A stretch of 64,000 nucleotides of DNA, from the NCBI RefSeq assembly GCF_945859705.1, contig NC_079134.1, positions 88,489,664-88,553,663 of the forward strand, given 5' to 3'. Every line of letters starts with the position of its first letter. The first letter of the stretch is position 1. The translations under genes and the position numbers were made by a program. Under the pieces are notes generated by a model. The model saw nothing but the letters and a program-made list of their open reading frames with translations. It did no database searches and was not told where the DNA came from. The stretch is from Episyrphus balteatus. Its lineage: Eukaryota > Arthropoda > Insecta > Diptera > Syrphidae. Below are positions 10,473 through 21,099 of this stretch, in pieces.

Positions 10473-12059
10473 CTATAAAATAAAACATTTATTCCTAGGA
10501 ATAAGCTCTAACTTATGTTTATCTAACTATTGAAAAAATTAGCCCTAAGTGATATTTAATAATAACATTTAAATTGCCTTAGATAAGGTTGCTTACATTG
10601 CTTCTATAATTGACTGGCCATTGATGATTAACAAATCGATAGTTGTTTCAAAAAATGCAACAGATCTAGCAAATTTAGTATGTACAAAATACTGTTATAT
10701 TCTGTAAGCAAACAAAATTCACCAAATTTTATCAGACGAATGTATTGAACTGGAACATTGCAAAAAACTAAAAAGATTTGAGAAATGATATCCTTCTTTA
10801 ACATTTTGCCGATGACGAATTTTATCAACAAAATTAACCTCCACACAGCAAGGCCACAGAAAGCTTCCATATTTAAAACATATTTTATTCACTTCATCAT
10901 ATAAAAAATAGAAGATATGGCTGCTTCTTTTATTTGCTGGTAAGCAGTGTCTTGTCCTTAAGATATTATTTTTGTGTACCTACCCGATTCAATTTCTTTT
11001 AAAAAGCTTTGAATATAATACTTATCCGGATTTTGTTTCCATACAAAACTCTACAGCACAGCTCAACTAATATTATCGAACGAATCAAAATAATCCTAAT
11101 CCAGCATAGCGCTCGCTAAAATATGACCACATCCCCAAAATATGGTAAAATAGTTTGTTTGAATACCAAAAATTTTTTTTACTTTTAATTATCGTTCATG
11201 TTCTAAAACTTCAACATTTTGAAAATAATCTTACTCAAGAGATTTCAGTATCACATAACAAATTCTTTTTTAAGTTCTGAGTTCTTGGGGGGGGTCATGA
11301 CCCCGTGACCCCCCCCTTGTATACGCCGTTGTGTGGTAATAAGTTAAAAGAGCTTATGTCGACATAAGTGAAAATCGATTTTATTTGCTTAAAATGTTCA
11401 TCTTTTGTTCAGCTTTGTTTTAGTCTGGGTCTCATTTCTCTACGCAAAATATAAACCGTTAAATTAAAAAAAAATCATAGTAGCTTAAGTCTTTTTGGAC
11501 AAAAACTGCATTTGCAAAATAGTTTATGTATAAAATCGTCCAAATCTTAAAAATAATACACTTTTTTAAATAAGCTTAAGTCATGACAATTTGAATTCAA
11601 ATATATTCATCGCTTAGGTCAACATAAGCTATTTTAAACTTGTGGTCGAGTGAACCATTTGTGTTCTTATGTCGACTCAAGCCATTTTAAAAAAATGCAT
11701 TTTGAACCAAATCCAATTTTGCCAAACAGCTTAAGTAACATAAGCTGTTTTGTTCCTTGAAATGTTTGCAAAATTGTTTACTTAAGTCAAAGTAAGTTAT
11801 TTTTTCAAATGTAACGGCCGTCCCGAACGTTTTCAAGAAAAAATATACATATGAAAATTAAGGGTATAGCAAGCCTGTACCCAGAAAAAAAATGTTGGTT
11901 TAGCGGCAACAGTTTAAAAGTAATCACAAAAAAAAGTGAAAAAAAATCTGGTCCACAAACTTCATTTGCTTATATTGAAAAATGATAAAAATTGACTTAA
12001 GCTCATTTAACTTATTGACACAGAAACGATGATGAATCTCAAATAAATGCATTAATAAA

Positions 12060-12545
12060 AAGTTCATCTTCGTTTGCTGAAAAATTAAATGATTTTTCAT
12101 CATAGAACTCTTCGGTTTAAAAAGAGAATTGATGAAAATCCTGAAACCGCTTCTGTTTTTAATTTGGAAACATTTTATGGGAAAGAGTTCAAAATGGTTC
12201 TTCAAACTTTACGTCACGCGTAAAAGATAATTTATCCATTTTTGAACCTTTTTTAAGAAATTTTAATATAACCGCTTCTAAGAGCCAATGCCACAATAGA
12301 ATTAGTCGAATTCATTGTGGAATTGGATCTTATTTTTTTTTAAAGAACATGTGGCATGCTACTTATCTGAATTATTGCAAATTCTTCTTTTTTCTTGCAA
12401 CGAATGCTCAAATTTCGACGACATTACCAAAGAGGTATTTAAACTAAGAAATGTAATTCCGTTAGCCTTCAATTTAGTTTACTACACATGTTTACGACCA
12501 TGGGTGAAGAAAGGTTAAATTCGTTGATGCTGCTATATTCCTCAA
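12060..12545 (+). pseudogene. outer hAT transposase, C-terminal remnants
   Basis: Broken pieces of a hAT transposase lie in different frames. KKRIDENPETASVFNLETFY (about 12115-12180) matches the block after the central region of DUF4371-type hAT transposases. Near 12490-12535 MGEERLNSLMLLY matches the C-terminal dimerisation motif. Stops and frameshifts separate them, and the RNase-H catalytic region is not identifiable. The enzyme would have cut at the CAGGGGCG ends; this copy cannot. Confidence 0.6.
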
Positions 12546-12818
12546 AAAATTTGCATTGTTAAAATATCTCAGGGTTATCAAAAATATTTTTTTTTTATTA
12601 CGAAAGAATGAATAATGTTTATTTTTTTCTGTTATTATAGATTATTATTTTAATAATGAAATGCTTAATAGTGAAAATTATAGTTTTATTTCTTTTCCCA
12701 ATTATTAAAAAAAAAAAAAAAAATCGGATGCAGTCGGCAAATTCATAAAATGAGTCGGCATTTCACTGAATCTCACCTCCCCCATGGCTTGGACCCTCAC
12801 TACGCCCCTGAATCGATT

Positions 12819-12860
12819 ACATTAAATTTGTAAACTTTGTCATGAACATTTCTCTAATTT
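12819..12860 (+). pseudogene. non-LTR-A ORF2 C-terminus after hAT insertion
   Basis: These codons directly extend the ...RLWSGID frame broken at 8233 and run to a stop after VNFVMNISLI. The 3' UTR and AATAC-rich tail follow to 13159. Confidence 0.6.
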
Positions 12861-13159
12861 GAATTGAAATAAACTTTTGTTCTCATTTTCTCTTTGTACT
12901 GGTTGCGACTCTTGTATTTTATTATTTATTATCGTTATTTATTTCTTGTTAATTAATTTATTTTTCGTTTTTTGGTTTGTAAAATTTTTGTGATTATATA
13001 TTATATACTTATGTCTTTCTATACTTTCTTAATTTATTTAAATTTCTTGCATACTTTAAAATATTATTCTATGCTATATCCTGTACAACTTATAAGTTAA
13101 TCTTAACGTACGGCTGTCATTATTATACAATAAATACAATAAATACAACAAATCATTCA

Positions 13160-13563
13160 TATGCGGAGTGCAGAATAAGGAAGAACCCTCCTTTCTGCGA
13201 ATCCTGCAAAGCCTATGGTGGGACATGTCATAAAGCACAAGTCTTTGTAACGCAGGCTAAATCACGAAAGGCATAAATGTGGTGTTCCAGAATAGGCCAC
13301 TCAGAAGATGAATGCTACAGTAAAAGGAATTACTTAGCAAAAAAGGGGAGGGAAACGGATAAGGGACCAGCCTAAACAACTGAGCTGTGCCCCAAATACG
13401 TCAAAAACTGTTAAAAAAAAATCTAATCCCCCAAAGAAAAATATTTATGAAGACAAAACTTTAAGGAAAAAACTAAAATTGGATAACAACGAGAAGTCCC
13501 AAAAAAAAGGTATTACTCTTAAAAATAAAAGTAGGACCAAATTACCTTCAACTCCTTCTCGTA
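13160..13563 (+). pseudogene. gag: Gypsy-A gag zinc-knuckle region and linker
   Basis: This is the continuation of the gag knuckle broken at 2768. The frame after TATGC reads ECRIRKNPPFCESCKAYGG, then a second knuckle-like piece with GHSEDECYSKR near 13300. Several frameshifts are needed. From about 13380 to 13560 the sequence is lysine-rich and leads straight to integrase, so protease, RT and RNase H have been deleted. Confidence 0.55.
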
Positions 13564-13686
13564 AGGGTGTTAAGATACAGAATTCCAAAGGTACTCGTTA
13601 CTGATAATGGTGCAAACTTCACATCTAAGATTTTTTTGCAGACATGCAAGTTACTAGGCGTGAAGAAACTCCACACGACAGCGTAC
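13564..13686 (+). pseudogene. pol: Gypsy-A integrase core, first part
   Basis: The frame contains YRIPKVLVTDNGANFTSKIF and LLGVKKLHTTAY, the second-aspartate block of a Ty3/gypsy integrase core. The preceding HHCC domain and first aspartate are absent. It is cut at 13686 by a hAT and continues at 15739. Confidence 0.75.
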
Positions 13687-15738
13687 CATAGGCGGATCCA
13701 GGGGGGATGGGGCACGGGGGCACGGGGGCACGTGCCCCCCCCAGAACTTAAAGTTCATACTTAAAGGAAATCAAACTATAAGAGTTTTAAAAATATATGA
13801 ATAATAACAGAAAGAACTTGAGTGAAACTCTTGTCTATTTCTGGCTGAAAATGCGAATTTTGTTGATTGTTGCATCCCTTTCCCATGAAAAGCTCCACCT
13901 CACAAATAAATAAACGGCTATTTGTTGGGTACACACGAATTTTTTTTTTCGATTTAAAAAAAAAGTGAATTTTCAAAGTGATTTTGGTGAAAAATTTTGA
14001 TATGGACATCGAATGACATTGAATGATATAAATAAAATAATTGTATATGCAACTCTATTTTTTCATACAGAGGGGTTAAAAAATTTGCACTTTTTTCGTT
14101 GTTTTTTTTTTTAACATTAGTGTTTTTAAAATAGCGGAACACGTCACAAAATTGCATAAACTATATATTATAGAACTGCTGGATATGTAGAACAAACTTG
14201 CATTTCAGAAGTTTGCCCAAGTTTCCACCCCGAAAATAAAGACCCCTTGAAAAAAAAACTCCTCAAAAGCGACCCTTACTTATAGATTTTTATAAATATT
14301 ATTTTATTTAGAAAATTTCTCCAGGGATACCTTTAAAAATATGTAAAAAAAAATAGTGTTCCAAATTTCAAAAGAATCGGTGCAGTAGTTTTGAAGTTAT
14401 GAGGAGTACCGGCGTTGAAAACATTAGTTGTGGGGATAACAATTTAAAGTTTTGAACTCTGGACTAAAAGACTAAAACGTTCCTAAGGGAAGTATTAAAA
14501 TACTCATAACTTGGTCAGTTTGGCTCCAAGAGACCTACAATTTGAACACAATATTCTTGAGATATAAAACAATTTAACCCCTTGTAGCTCCATGTGACAT
14601 TTCTGTAACAAACCGAAAAAGATTGCATAAAAGCTCTACAAACAATTTTTTTTTTTCTTTTGAAGCTTCTAATATTATAATCTTTAAGTATTGCTTTATC
14701 GAAATAATACTTCAAATTTCTAATAAATAGCACCAATAGTTTTTAATTGACAGTTAATGTTGAAAGTTGGGCTTTTTTTGAAAATAAGCAAATTTGTGTA
14801 AAAACTACGAAATTCAGAAAAAAAAATAGTTTTTGTTAGTAAACCTCACGGGGTTTTATTTTTGGATTTTGGGAAAGTGCCTAAAAATTATTAATATTAG
14901 ATAGTTTTTTGCTTACATTTTTGCATTTTTATATAAAAATAAATTATTTAAATTTTTTTTTACTCCCAAAATATCGAAATAACTAAGTTAATAATGACTT
15001 TATTGAATTTTTAAAAAATACGTATTTTATTAAATATAAAGCCCAATCGATTGACTTATTAATTTTTAAATTTACGACCTTGGGTTACAAAAGGTTAATG
15101 CAAATAAAAAAAAAACAAAACTGGGTTTCCCGGCAAAAAAAGTATGATTCAGTTTTTTTTGTTATTCTTAGGAACTTTAATATTTATTAGAATGAAGTCT
15201 TTAGTATTTGACTAAAAACTACTAGGTCATTAACTAATGGTATAATTATGTCCATAATATTGCAAAATTTTATACAAAATCAATTAAAAAACGTAAACAT
15301 TTTTTTTTTCAAAATTTCATCTTTAAAACTTAATTTCTCAAAAACTATTTGGTGAAACAACTTAATTCAAAAAATGAAATAAAGAATAGATTACTAACTT
15401 TAATATAGCACAGAATTGTACGTTCATTTTCTGATTTTTTATATTTTTTTCTTCCGGCTAATCCAGGAGTAAGAGGGTTAGCACTTAAGTGGCTTTTACT
15501 GTAACAAGAAAATGAAAATTTTGCCTTCCGAATAACTTTTTGGTCATTTGGTACCTATTTGATGTGGGAAATGTGCCTAATATTTTTGGCCAGGTTTAAG
15601 ACCACTGTGGGTCGTTAAAATTTTCTGCTTGTTAGTCAGTCGTATGGCACTTCACTTTATTTCTAACTGTTATTGCTGTTTTTTTTGCCAATCCGGCCCT
15701 TGTGCCCCCCCCAGAAAAAAATCCTGGATCCGCCCCTG
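13687..15738. mobile_element. non-autonomous hAT in Gypsy-A integrase
   Basis: The ends CATAGGCGGATCCAGG (13687) and CCTGGATCCGCCCCTG (15738) are inverted with two mismatches. The exact 8-bp repeat CAGCGTAC lies outside (13679-13686 and 15739-15746). C-rich CGTGCCCCCCCCAG and its counterpart mark the subterminal regions. The 2-kb AT-rich interior has no recognisable transposase. Confidence 0.88.
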
Positions 15739-16205
15739 CAGCGTACCATCCTCCAATGGTTCATTGGAGTGAAGTCATAGACCTCTAGTCGAATATCTTA
15801 AATCTTTTGCGGCAAAAGACGAACGAAATTGGGACCAGTGGTTAAGGCAGACAATGCATGTTCATAATAACCACGTTCATACCGCTACACAGCTAACCTC
15901 TTTAAATGCTTTATTTGGTTTTAAGTTCGAAATGCTAACTAACCTATACAGAAAAACCACGCCACTTTGTAACGCTGATGACTACCCTCTACTGCTCAAT
16001 TATCAACTCGAACTCGGGGTGCTAAAACCATTGTTTTTAAAGTAAAGCAAAATGTTTTGTCTAAAAATCCCGCAAGGAAAAATAAATTTTCTCCTATCTG
16101 GTTAGGGCCATTTCAGATAATATCAACAAGTGATGTGAATTCTAGAATTAAAATGGGCAGCAAAATTAAAAGAGTTCACAACAATCTATTAAAAGTTTTT
16201 TTTTT
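15739..16205 (+). pseudogene. pol: Gypsy-A integrase, C-terminal part
   Basis: After the hAT the integrase continues with SNGSLE (catalytic glutamate) followed by a TGA, then SHRPLVEYLKSFAAKDERNW and an open stretch at 15854-16045 starting MHVHNNHVHTATQLTSLNAL. Near 16085-16190 a frame with IWLGPFQIIS matches the chromodomain-like/GPF-Y module of gypsy integrases. It ends in AT-rich DNA without a visible PPT or LTR. Confidence 0.7.
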
Positions 16206-16741
16206 CATAACTGCCATTTAATGCCAACAAAGACAAACCAAGAACAGAATAAAAAAAACTATTTTTTTTTCTTTCTTCCATTTCAAATATTTTTTTTAAC
16301 AAATTTTGTCTTTTTTTTCAGTATCTAGGCCGTGTGTGAATTGCGTTTAAGACTGGGTTTCCTTTTTCAGCGAAGTCAGATCTCATGTAAAAGCATTTGT
16401 GTGTATTAGTGAATGTGTTTTGCTCTCTCGCCATCGAATTCTCTGGTTTTTTCCTCTCCAGGATGTTGGTTTTCATTTTCATTCATTGTCTCTTTATGAG
16501 ATCGCCATCGCACTCACGCTTGCGGCGTGACATGCAAATGGATGTAGGTATACATAGATCTTTATATAGATATGGTGTTTGGGACGAAAACTGGTTTGAA
16601 ATTCAATATTTTCATGAAAGATTTCTGGAGTGTATACCTATTTATTTTTGAAATGAAAAAGAAACTTGTTTCCATGTTGCTGTTGTGGATGGCATTTGAG
16701 TTTTTTGTGTATCAGAGAAATTTTTTGCTTTATAATAATAA
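16206..16741. repeat. dispersed repeat R (left part) and AT-rich DNA
   Basis: No gene. From about 16480 on the sequence resembles other places in the window: GACGAAAACTGGTTTG recurs at 43346, and the GTTGTGGATG..ATTTGAGTT stretch near 16682 recurs at 59582. The repeat is interrupted at 16741 by the CACTG element and continues at 18451, where GAGAAGCAGGTAGAGGATG corresponds to AAAAGTAGGTAGAGGATG near 59668. Confidence 0.45.
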
Positions 16742-18450
16742 CACTGTGCAAGTCGAAATTCTTGACAGGCGCGCGAATAACTGTTTCGCCCTATTTCGGA
16801 CCCGAGAAATCCATTGGCGTCATTAGTTTTTCGATTTATCGGTACGACTTCGAACAAATTTTTTTTTTTTTAATTTTTTCAATTATTTTGAGAATTCTCC
16901 ACTGTTTTTAGTCATTTTCAACCAAAAACAATATTTATATTGCTAATTATTCTCCTCAAACGTTATTTGCTACCAATAGAAAGACATTATAAACAATTTT
17001 GAACAATTTAGGTATTTGAAAATTTAGTGATTTTTTTTGAAAAAATTAAATAAAATCGAAATTTTTTACATTTTTTTTCGTTTTTTCTTAATTTTTTTAA
17101 TTTTTTTAATTGAAAAAAGAAGCAAATATGTGTGAACAAAATTTATTTTGCTATTTCAAAACAGTTTCAGTCACATTCATTTATCAAATTCCAACATAAA
17201 TCAGCAAGCAATGAATCAAGTTTTTTTTACTGTATCAATGTTCTAATGGAGCAGTAACCTGATGAAATTTTTCTCCGTGCTCATCTGATTCTGTTGGAAT
17301 TTGACGCTCAAAATGATCCATGTGGTTGTGCAGAAAATGGACTTTTAAGGACATGTTGACACCAATGTTTTCAAAACATGATAACATATGGTTAACATAT
17401 ACGCGCCAATTTTCACAACGATGAATTCCCAAACAATTTTTAATGACAGCTTTTGAAGAGTTCCAGGTAATTAGTTCTTATTCCGATAGTAGGTTATCAA
17501 ATTCAGCATTTGCCATCAGTTTTCTTATATCAGGACCATTCGTGTTCTGAATGAAACACGAAATATATTCACTAAGATACATTGATGTGGTTTAAATATG
17601 CGGTAAATAACTAGGCAATTAACCTTCTTTTATTTTCGCCGCACTAAGCTTTGGAAATATTATTTTTAAATATTTAAAAGCTTCGTTGTCTCAATCCAAA
17701 GCCTTGATAAAATTTTTGACAATGCCAAGTTTGATGTGAAGTGGTGGCAACAATCAGTCCTATTCTGCTATTCGATTCACGTGGATCGAAAGATTTCCTT
17801 TCTTTATCACATCAAATTGGCTTTGAAAAACCCTTAACTTTCTTAGGCAAAACGTTGTTTCCGTCTATTTTAACAATTCTAGGGAAGATAAAATTGCTTA
17901 AATGTTAAATCAACCCCCATTTAAACGCTTCTTATTTAAGAGTTTCACGTGAATCGAATAACAGAATAGGGCCGAATAATTTTTCGGTCGGGTCAAGTGG
18001 AATTTGTTGGAATTTGATAAATGAATGTGACTGAAACTGACATTGTTTGAAATAGCAAAAAAAAATTTGTTCACACATATTTGCTTCTTTTTCAATTACA
18101 AAAATTAAAAAAAACGAAAAAATTTGGTTTTTTTTTTTAATTTTTCCAAAACAAATCACTAAATTTTAAAATAAATTGTTCAAAATTGTTTGTAATGTGT
18201 TTCTACTGGTAGCAAATAACATTTGAGCAGAATAATTACCAATATAAATATTGTTTTTGATTGAAAAATGACTAAAAACAGTGGAAAATTCTCAAAATAA
18301 TTGAAAAAACTTAAAAAAAAAATTTTGTTCGAAGTCGTACCGATAAATCGAAAAACTAATGACGCCAATCGATTTCTCTGGTCCGAAATAGGGCGAAACA
18401 GTTAATCGCACACCTGTCTCAAAAATTTTTTTCAAAAAACTTGCACAGTG
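16742..18450. mobile_element. CACTG-end DNA transposon with ~450-bp inverted repeats
   Basis: Both ends are CACTGTGCAAGT in inverted orientation. The inverted repeats run 16742-17196 and 18005-18450. A 3-bp direct repeat TAA flanks the element (16739-16741 and 18451-18453). CACTG/CACTR ends with a 3-bp TSD fit the CACTA/Chapaev group; this family name is inference. The centre carries a decayed minus-strand protein. Confidence 0.75.
17232..17960 (-). pseudogene. decayed protein of the CACTG transposon
   Basis: On the minus strand, in shifting frames, one sees LFGPILLFDSRE (about 17970-17940), an LHIKLGIVKNFIKALD-type block (about 17740-17690), a block like FPKLSAAKIKEG (about 17655-17620), and an open stretch 17432-17235 with NMSLKVHFLHNHMDHF and SDEHGEKFHQ. 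The HFLH..H.D and DEHGE(K/R)FHQ patterns recur in a protein family common in insect and cnidarian DNA transposons. I recall it as transposase-like but cannot verify the family name. Many stops make it non-functional. Confidence 0.5.
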
Positions 18451-18720
18451 TAATTATAGTTGTTCAGCGGAGAAGCAGGTAGAGGATGTGTTATATGGGT
18501 GCATTGGTATAATATACTTGACAGTATCCTTTGTGTAGTGTGTATAAAAATATGAGTAGATGCGCAGAAGGATTGATTTTCATTGCTCACTTTTGAGTTG
18601 TTCTTCGTTGAGAAATTTTTTGTATCGCACTCGCGCGTGCCGGCTGACATGAAAATGTATTTACATACAATATATAGAATGTTTAGGTTCTTATGTGTAT
18701 GTTATTTGAGGATGGACTCG
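18451..18720. repeat. dispersed repeat R, right part
   Basis: This continues repeat R after the CACTG insertion. It shares AGGTAGAGGATGTG and a nearby GTGCATT/GTGCTTT with 59668-59705, and CACTCGCGCGTGCCGGCTGACATG-like sequence with 16510-16535. No coding. Confidence 0.4.
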
Positions 18721-20860
18721 AGATAAATCTTGTATGACATTATGATCATGGAGAATGCCGCAAAAAGTGTCTCCTGAACTGATTTTTTGAAACTTAGGCC
18801 TCATGCTGATTGGACTAAATATTTAGCCGAGAATAAATTTTGATAATTATGATTATGACTGTGTATAAAATGTAGCCTTGAATAAATATAGCTGTGTGAA
18901 TTTGGATAGACCAAACAAACCAATATTATAACCTAATTATTTTTATGCAAATATGTAGGTATATCAATCCAATTTACTTTCAACACCTTTTTAATAAAGA
19001 TTTTTTAGAGTCACAAATGCAATGAACTCAGTTCGTAACTGAATCGATTTTGTTTTTTATTTACCTATACCTACATTATTAGGAAACAAAAATAAGGCAG
19101 CATTTATAACTTATATGTTACTTTTTTTTTTAAACCTTAAAATTAATTTTTCAAAGTTTAGGGAAGTTTTCAAAAATAATTTTCAAGCTCAACACTTTGA
19201 AAAAAAATTATCTATTTTTTCAAACTGATATTTTATTTATGAATTCAGATAGGCATTAGCTACTTTTTTGCTATAAATACCATCAAGTGCATTCTAACCA
19301 CAAATACACTTATATAACCCTTTACCCATTCCCCCGCGAAAATATAACTATTATACCTAAAATGGCAAAAATTCTCTGTGGTAACCTACAAAAAAAAACC
19401 GAATCCGCAACATATTTATATTATATAACCCCGCACGCACGCGCGAGTGTAGTATAATAAACAATACAACCCAGAAATCAACCTAAATATGGAAATCAAT
19501 CATTGTGCACAAGCACATGTCAAATGTCAATACACATTTTTACACACAAACAAATGCATACCACATATCTAATCCTTTACCTATATCCCCGCACGAGCGA
19601 TGTGAATATTACACAATGCAAAGAATTTCGCTGACACAAAAAAAAACCAAAATTGTCAACTCCCAAGCCCGCGCTTGCGACTTGCAAAAAATATCTACTA
19701 TCTTCCTACTCTCTGCAGCATCTTCATAATTTCATGAATGATTTCTGCCTGCCTGAGTGAGGAAACAGGAAACAAAAAAAAAAAAGTATTATGTAAACAC
19801 AAAAAAAAAACAATATATAACGAGAAAATGAGAGCGCAAGAGCAAGTTTCTTTTTCAATAAATAGAAAAGAACAGAAGGAAAGAGTTCATCAGCGCCAGA
19901 TTACGCAGTGGCATTCTCTTGAACTAAATTTGCATGTGTGCGTCGTTAATGGAATTTTCAAAGTAAAAAAAGCTAAAATAGACACCTTTTCAACAATTTA
20001 TATTAAAAATACTTTGAGCAAAAATATATATTTTTTTTTTAAACTGATTTGAAATATAATGAAAAAAAAATAATAAAAATAAATTGTGGATGCTTTACTG
20101 CCCCTTAATCAAAAACAGAATGCAAATATTGGTTTATTAAAATCAAATTTTTAGTGTGTATGTAAATAAAAAAAATATTTTTTTTTTGGTAAACGGGCTG
20201 CATGAACAACTTTATTAACTTCTCATTCAAAAATACAAAAACATTTTAAAAAATAATCACGCTTTGCCCAACGACTAAAATGCTAAAAAAGTGCATTTTG
20301 ACACCTTTCCTTCAAATTAACCGTTCAAACTAACTTCAAATTAAATTTTAGAAATTTTATTAGATTCTCCTAATTTCATTTTATTATTTTCTTTTTGTTT
20401 CATCTAAAAACACTAATAAACGGTAAAGTTATTCTAAGAAGAGTGAGTAAAAAAACATGAAATTACAACAAATTAACGAAGCTTTTTTTCTAATAAAAAA
20501 AAAAAAAAAAATCTGTTTCACGTACTGCATGAAAACACATTTGATCATTATAAAACAGACAAAAAAAAAATAAAAAGTTTATAAACTACGGTGCCCCAAC
20601 CAAAATTCTAATTCAATCTAAATTTGCAGGAAAAAAATCATTTTCGACCTTTATAAAAATCGCACAAGAAATGTTTCTAAAATTCAAATGATGCAAAAAT
20701 ATTTGTACGTTTATTACCTTTTCAAAAAAGTACGTTTCATAAGATTATCTTATAAACTGCAAAAGTTATACAATAATAAGTAAATCATTTTCCATTAAAA
20801 TGCTATGGAAACCCCCCCTTAATAGTTAACACCGTGTAAAATGTTTGACATTATTGAGGT
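18721..20860. repeat. AT-rich DNA with inverted, diverged R-like sequences
   Basis: No gene is supported. Around 19260-19640 the reverse strand resembles repeat R (TATATAACCC.., CCCCGCACG.GCG, GGATATAGGTAAAGGAT on the minus strand), suggesting one or more inverted diverged copies. The rest is simple AT-rich DNA with long A or T runs. Confidence 0.3.
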
Positions 20861-20903
20861 CCTCAAGTCGAATACTTTTTTCGAAAAAGTATTCGACTTG
20901 AGG
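20861..20903. other. perfect 20-bp hairpin
   Basis: CCTCAAGTCGAATACTTTTT (20861-20880) and its exact inverse (20884-20903) are separated by only TCG. No element was recognised around it. Confidence 0.9.
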
Positions 20904-21099
20904 ATGGAGTAACAGCTCTGAAACGAGTCGTCGTACAAAATAAAAATAAAATCAAAAAGTTCTAAAATTAAAAATTAAAATTAAAACTTAAATAAATATT
21001 TAAACCAAAACAAGTGTATAATTGTTTATTTTATTTTATATTATTGAAACAAATAAAAATAAATCTAATACAACTTGGAGACAAAAACCAAAATCATGC

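Larger units (their letters stand above)
8586..11331. mobile_element. inner hAT-type element nested in outer hAT
   Basis: The ends CAGGGGCGTATACA (8586) and TGTATACGCCGTTG (11331) are inverted, and the 8-bp repeat TGTGGTAA flanks both (8578-8585 and 11332-11339). GGGGGGGGTCATG occurs near the left end and again near the right end next to a run of C. No transposase could be recognised, so it is a non-autonomous or heavily decayed copy. It hosts a MITE (8810-9196) and a Foldback-like element (9643-10472). The remaining interior (9197-9633, 10482-11270) is AT-rich and I see no gene in it. Confidence 0.88.
8234..12810 (+). mobile_element. outer hAT transposon
   Basis: The termini are CAGGGGCGT (8234) and ACGCCCCTG (12810), flanked by the exact 8-bp repeat AATCGATT, the hallmark of hAT elements. 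A short G-rich/C-rich subterminal stretch follows each end (GGAGGGTG..., CACCTCCCCCAT). It contains a second hAT at 8586-11331 and remnants of its own transposase at 12060-12545. Excision in silico rejoins the C-terminal frame of non-LTR-A (ending VNFVMNISLI), which confirms the boundaries. Confidence 0.9.
2769..13159 (+). mobile_element. non-LTR-A: CR1/Jockey-group retrotransposon inserted in Gypsy-A
   Basis: The order is 5' UTR, ORF1 start (2953), endonuclease remnants (3640-4234), RT (4500-5372, resuming near 7950), the C-terminal domain (8130-8233 plus 12819-12860) and a 3' tail of AATAC repeats (13125-13150). It is flanked by TATGC direct repeats. Two DNA elements are inside it: a giant palindrome at 5381-7945 and a hAT at 8234-12810. 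Without them the element is roughly 3.2 kb. Numerous stops show it is inactive. Confidence 0.75.
1605..16205 (+). mobile_element. Gypsy-A: decayed Ty3/gypsy element, host of nested insertions
   Basis: The recognisable gypsy pieces are collinear: gag (1605-2768), zinc knuckles (13160-13400) and integrase (13564-13686 and 15739-16205). They are separated by a non-LTR element (2769-13159) and a hAT (13687-15738). Protease, RT and RNase H are missing between the zinc knuckles and integrase, so the copy also suffered a large internal deletion near 13400-13560. No LTR was recognised on either side. The integrase is similar in style to Gypsy-2 at 53.3 kb (YRIPK...D(N/Q)G..F motif block), which suggests the same broad lineage. 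Confidence 0.7.

Noticed and set aside
10628..10870. Minus-strand hydrophobic frame of 80 codons in the inner hAT
   Set aside because: No match to a hAT transposase motif that I know, and AT-rich DNA easily yields such frames.
19738..20052. Lysine-rich open frame of about 104 codons
   Set aside because: It consists of A-rich simple sequence with no domain, start context or neighbour support.
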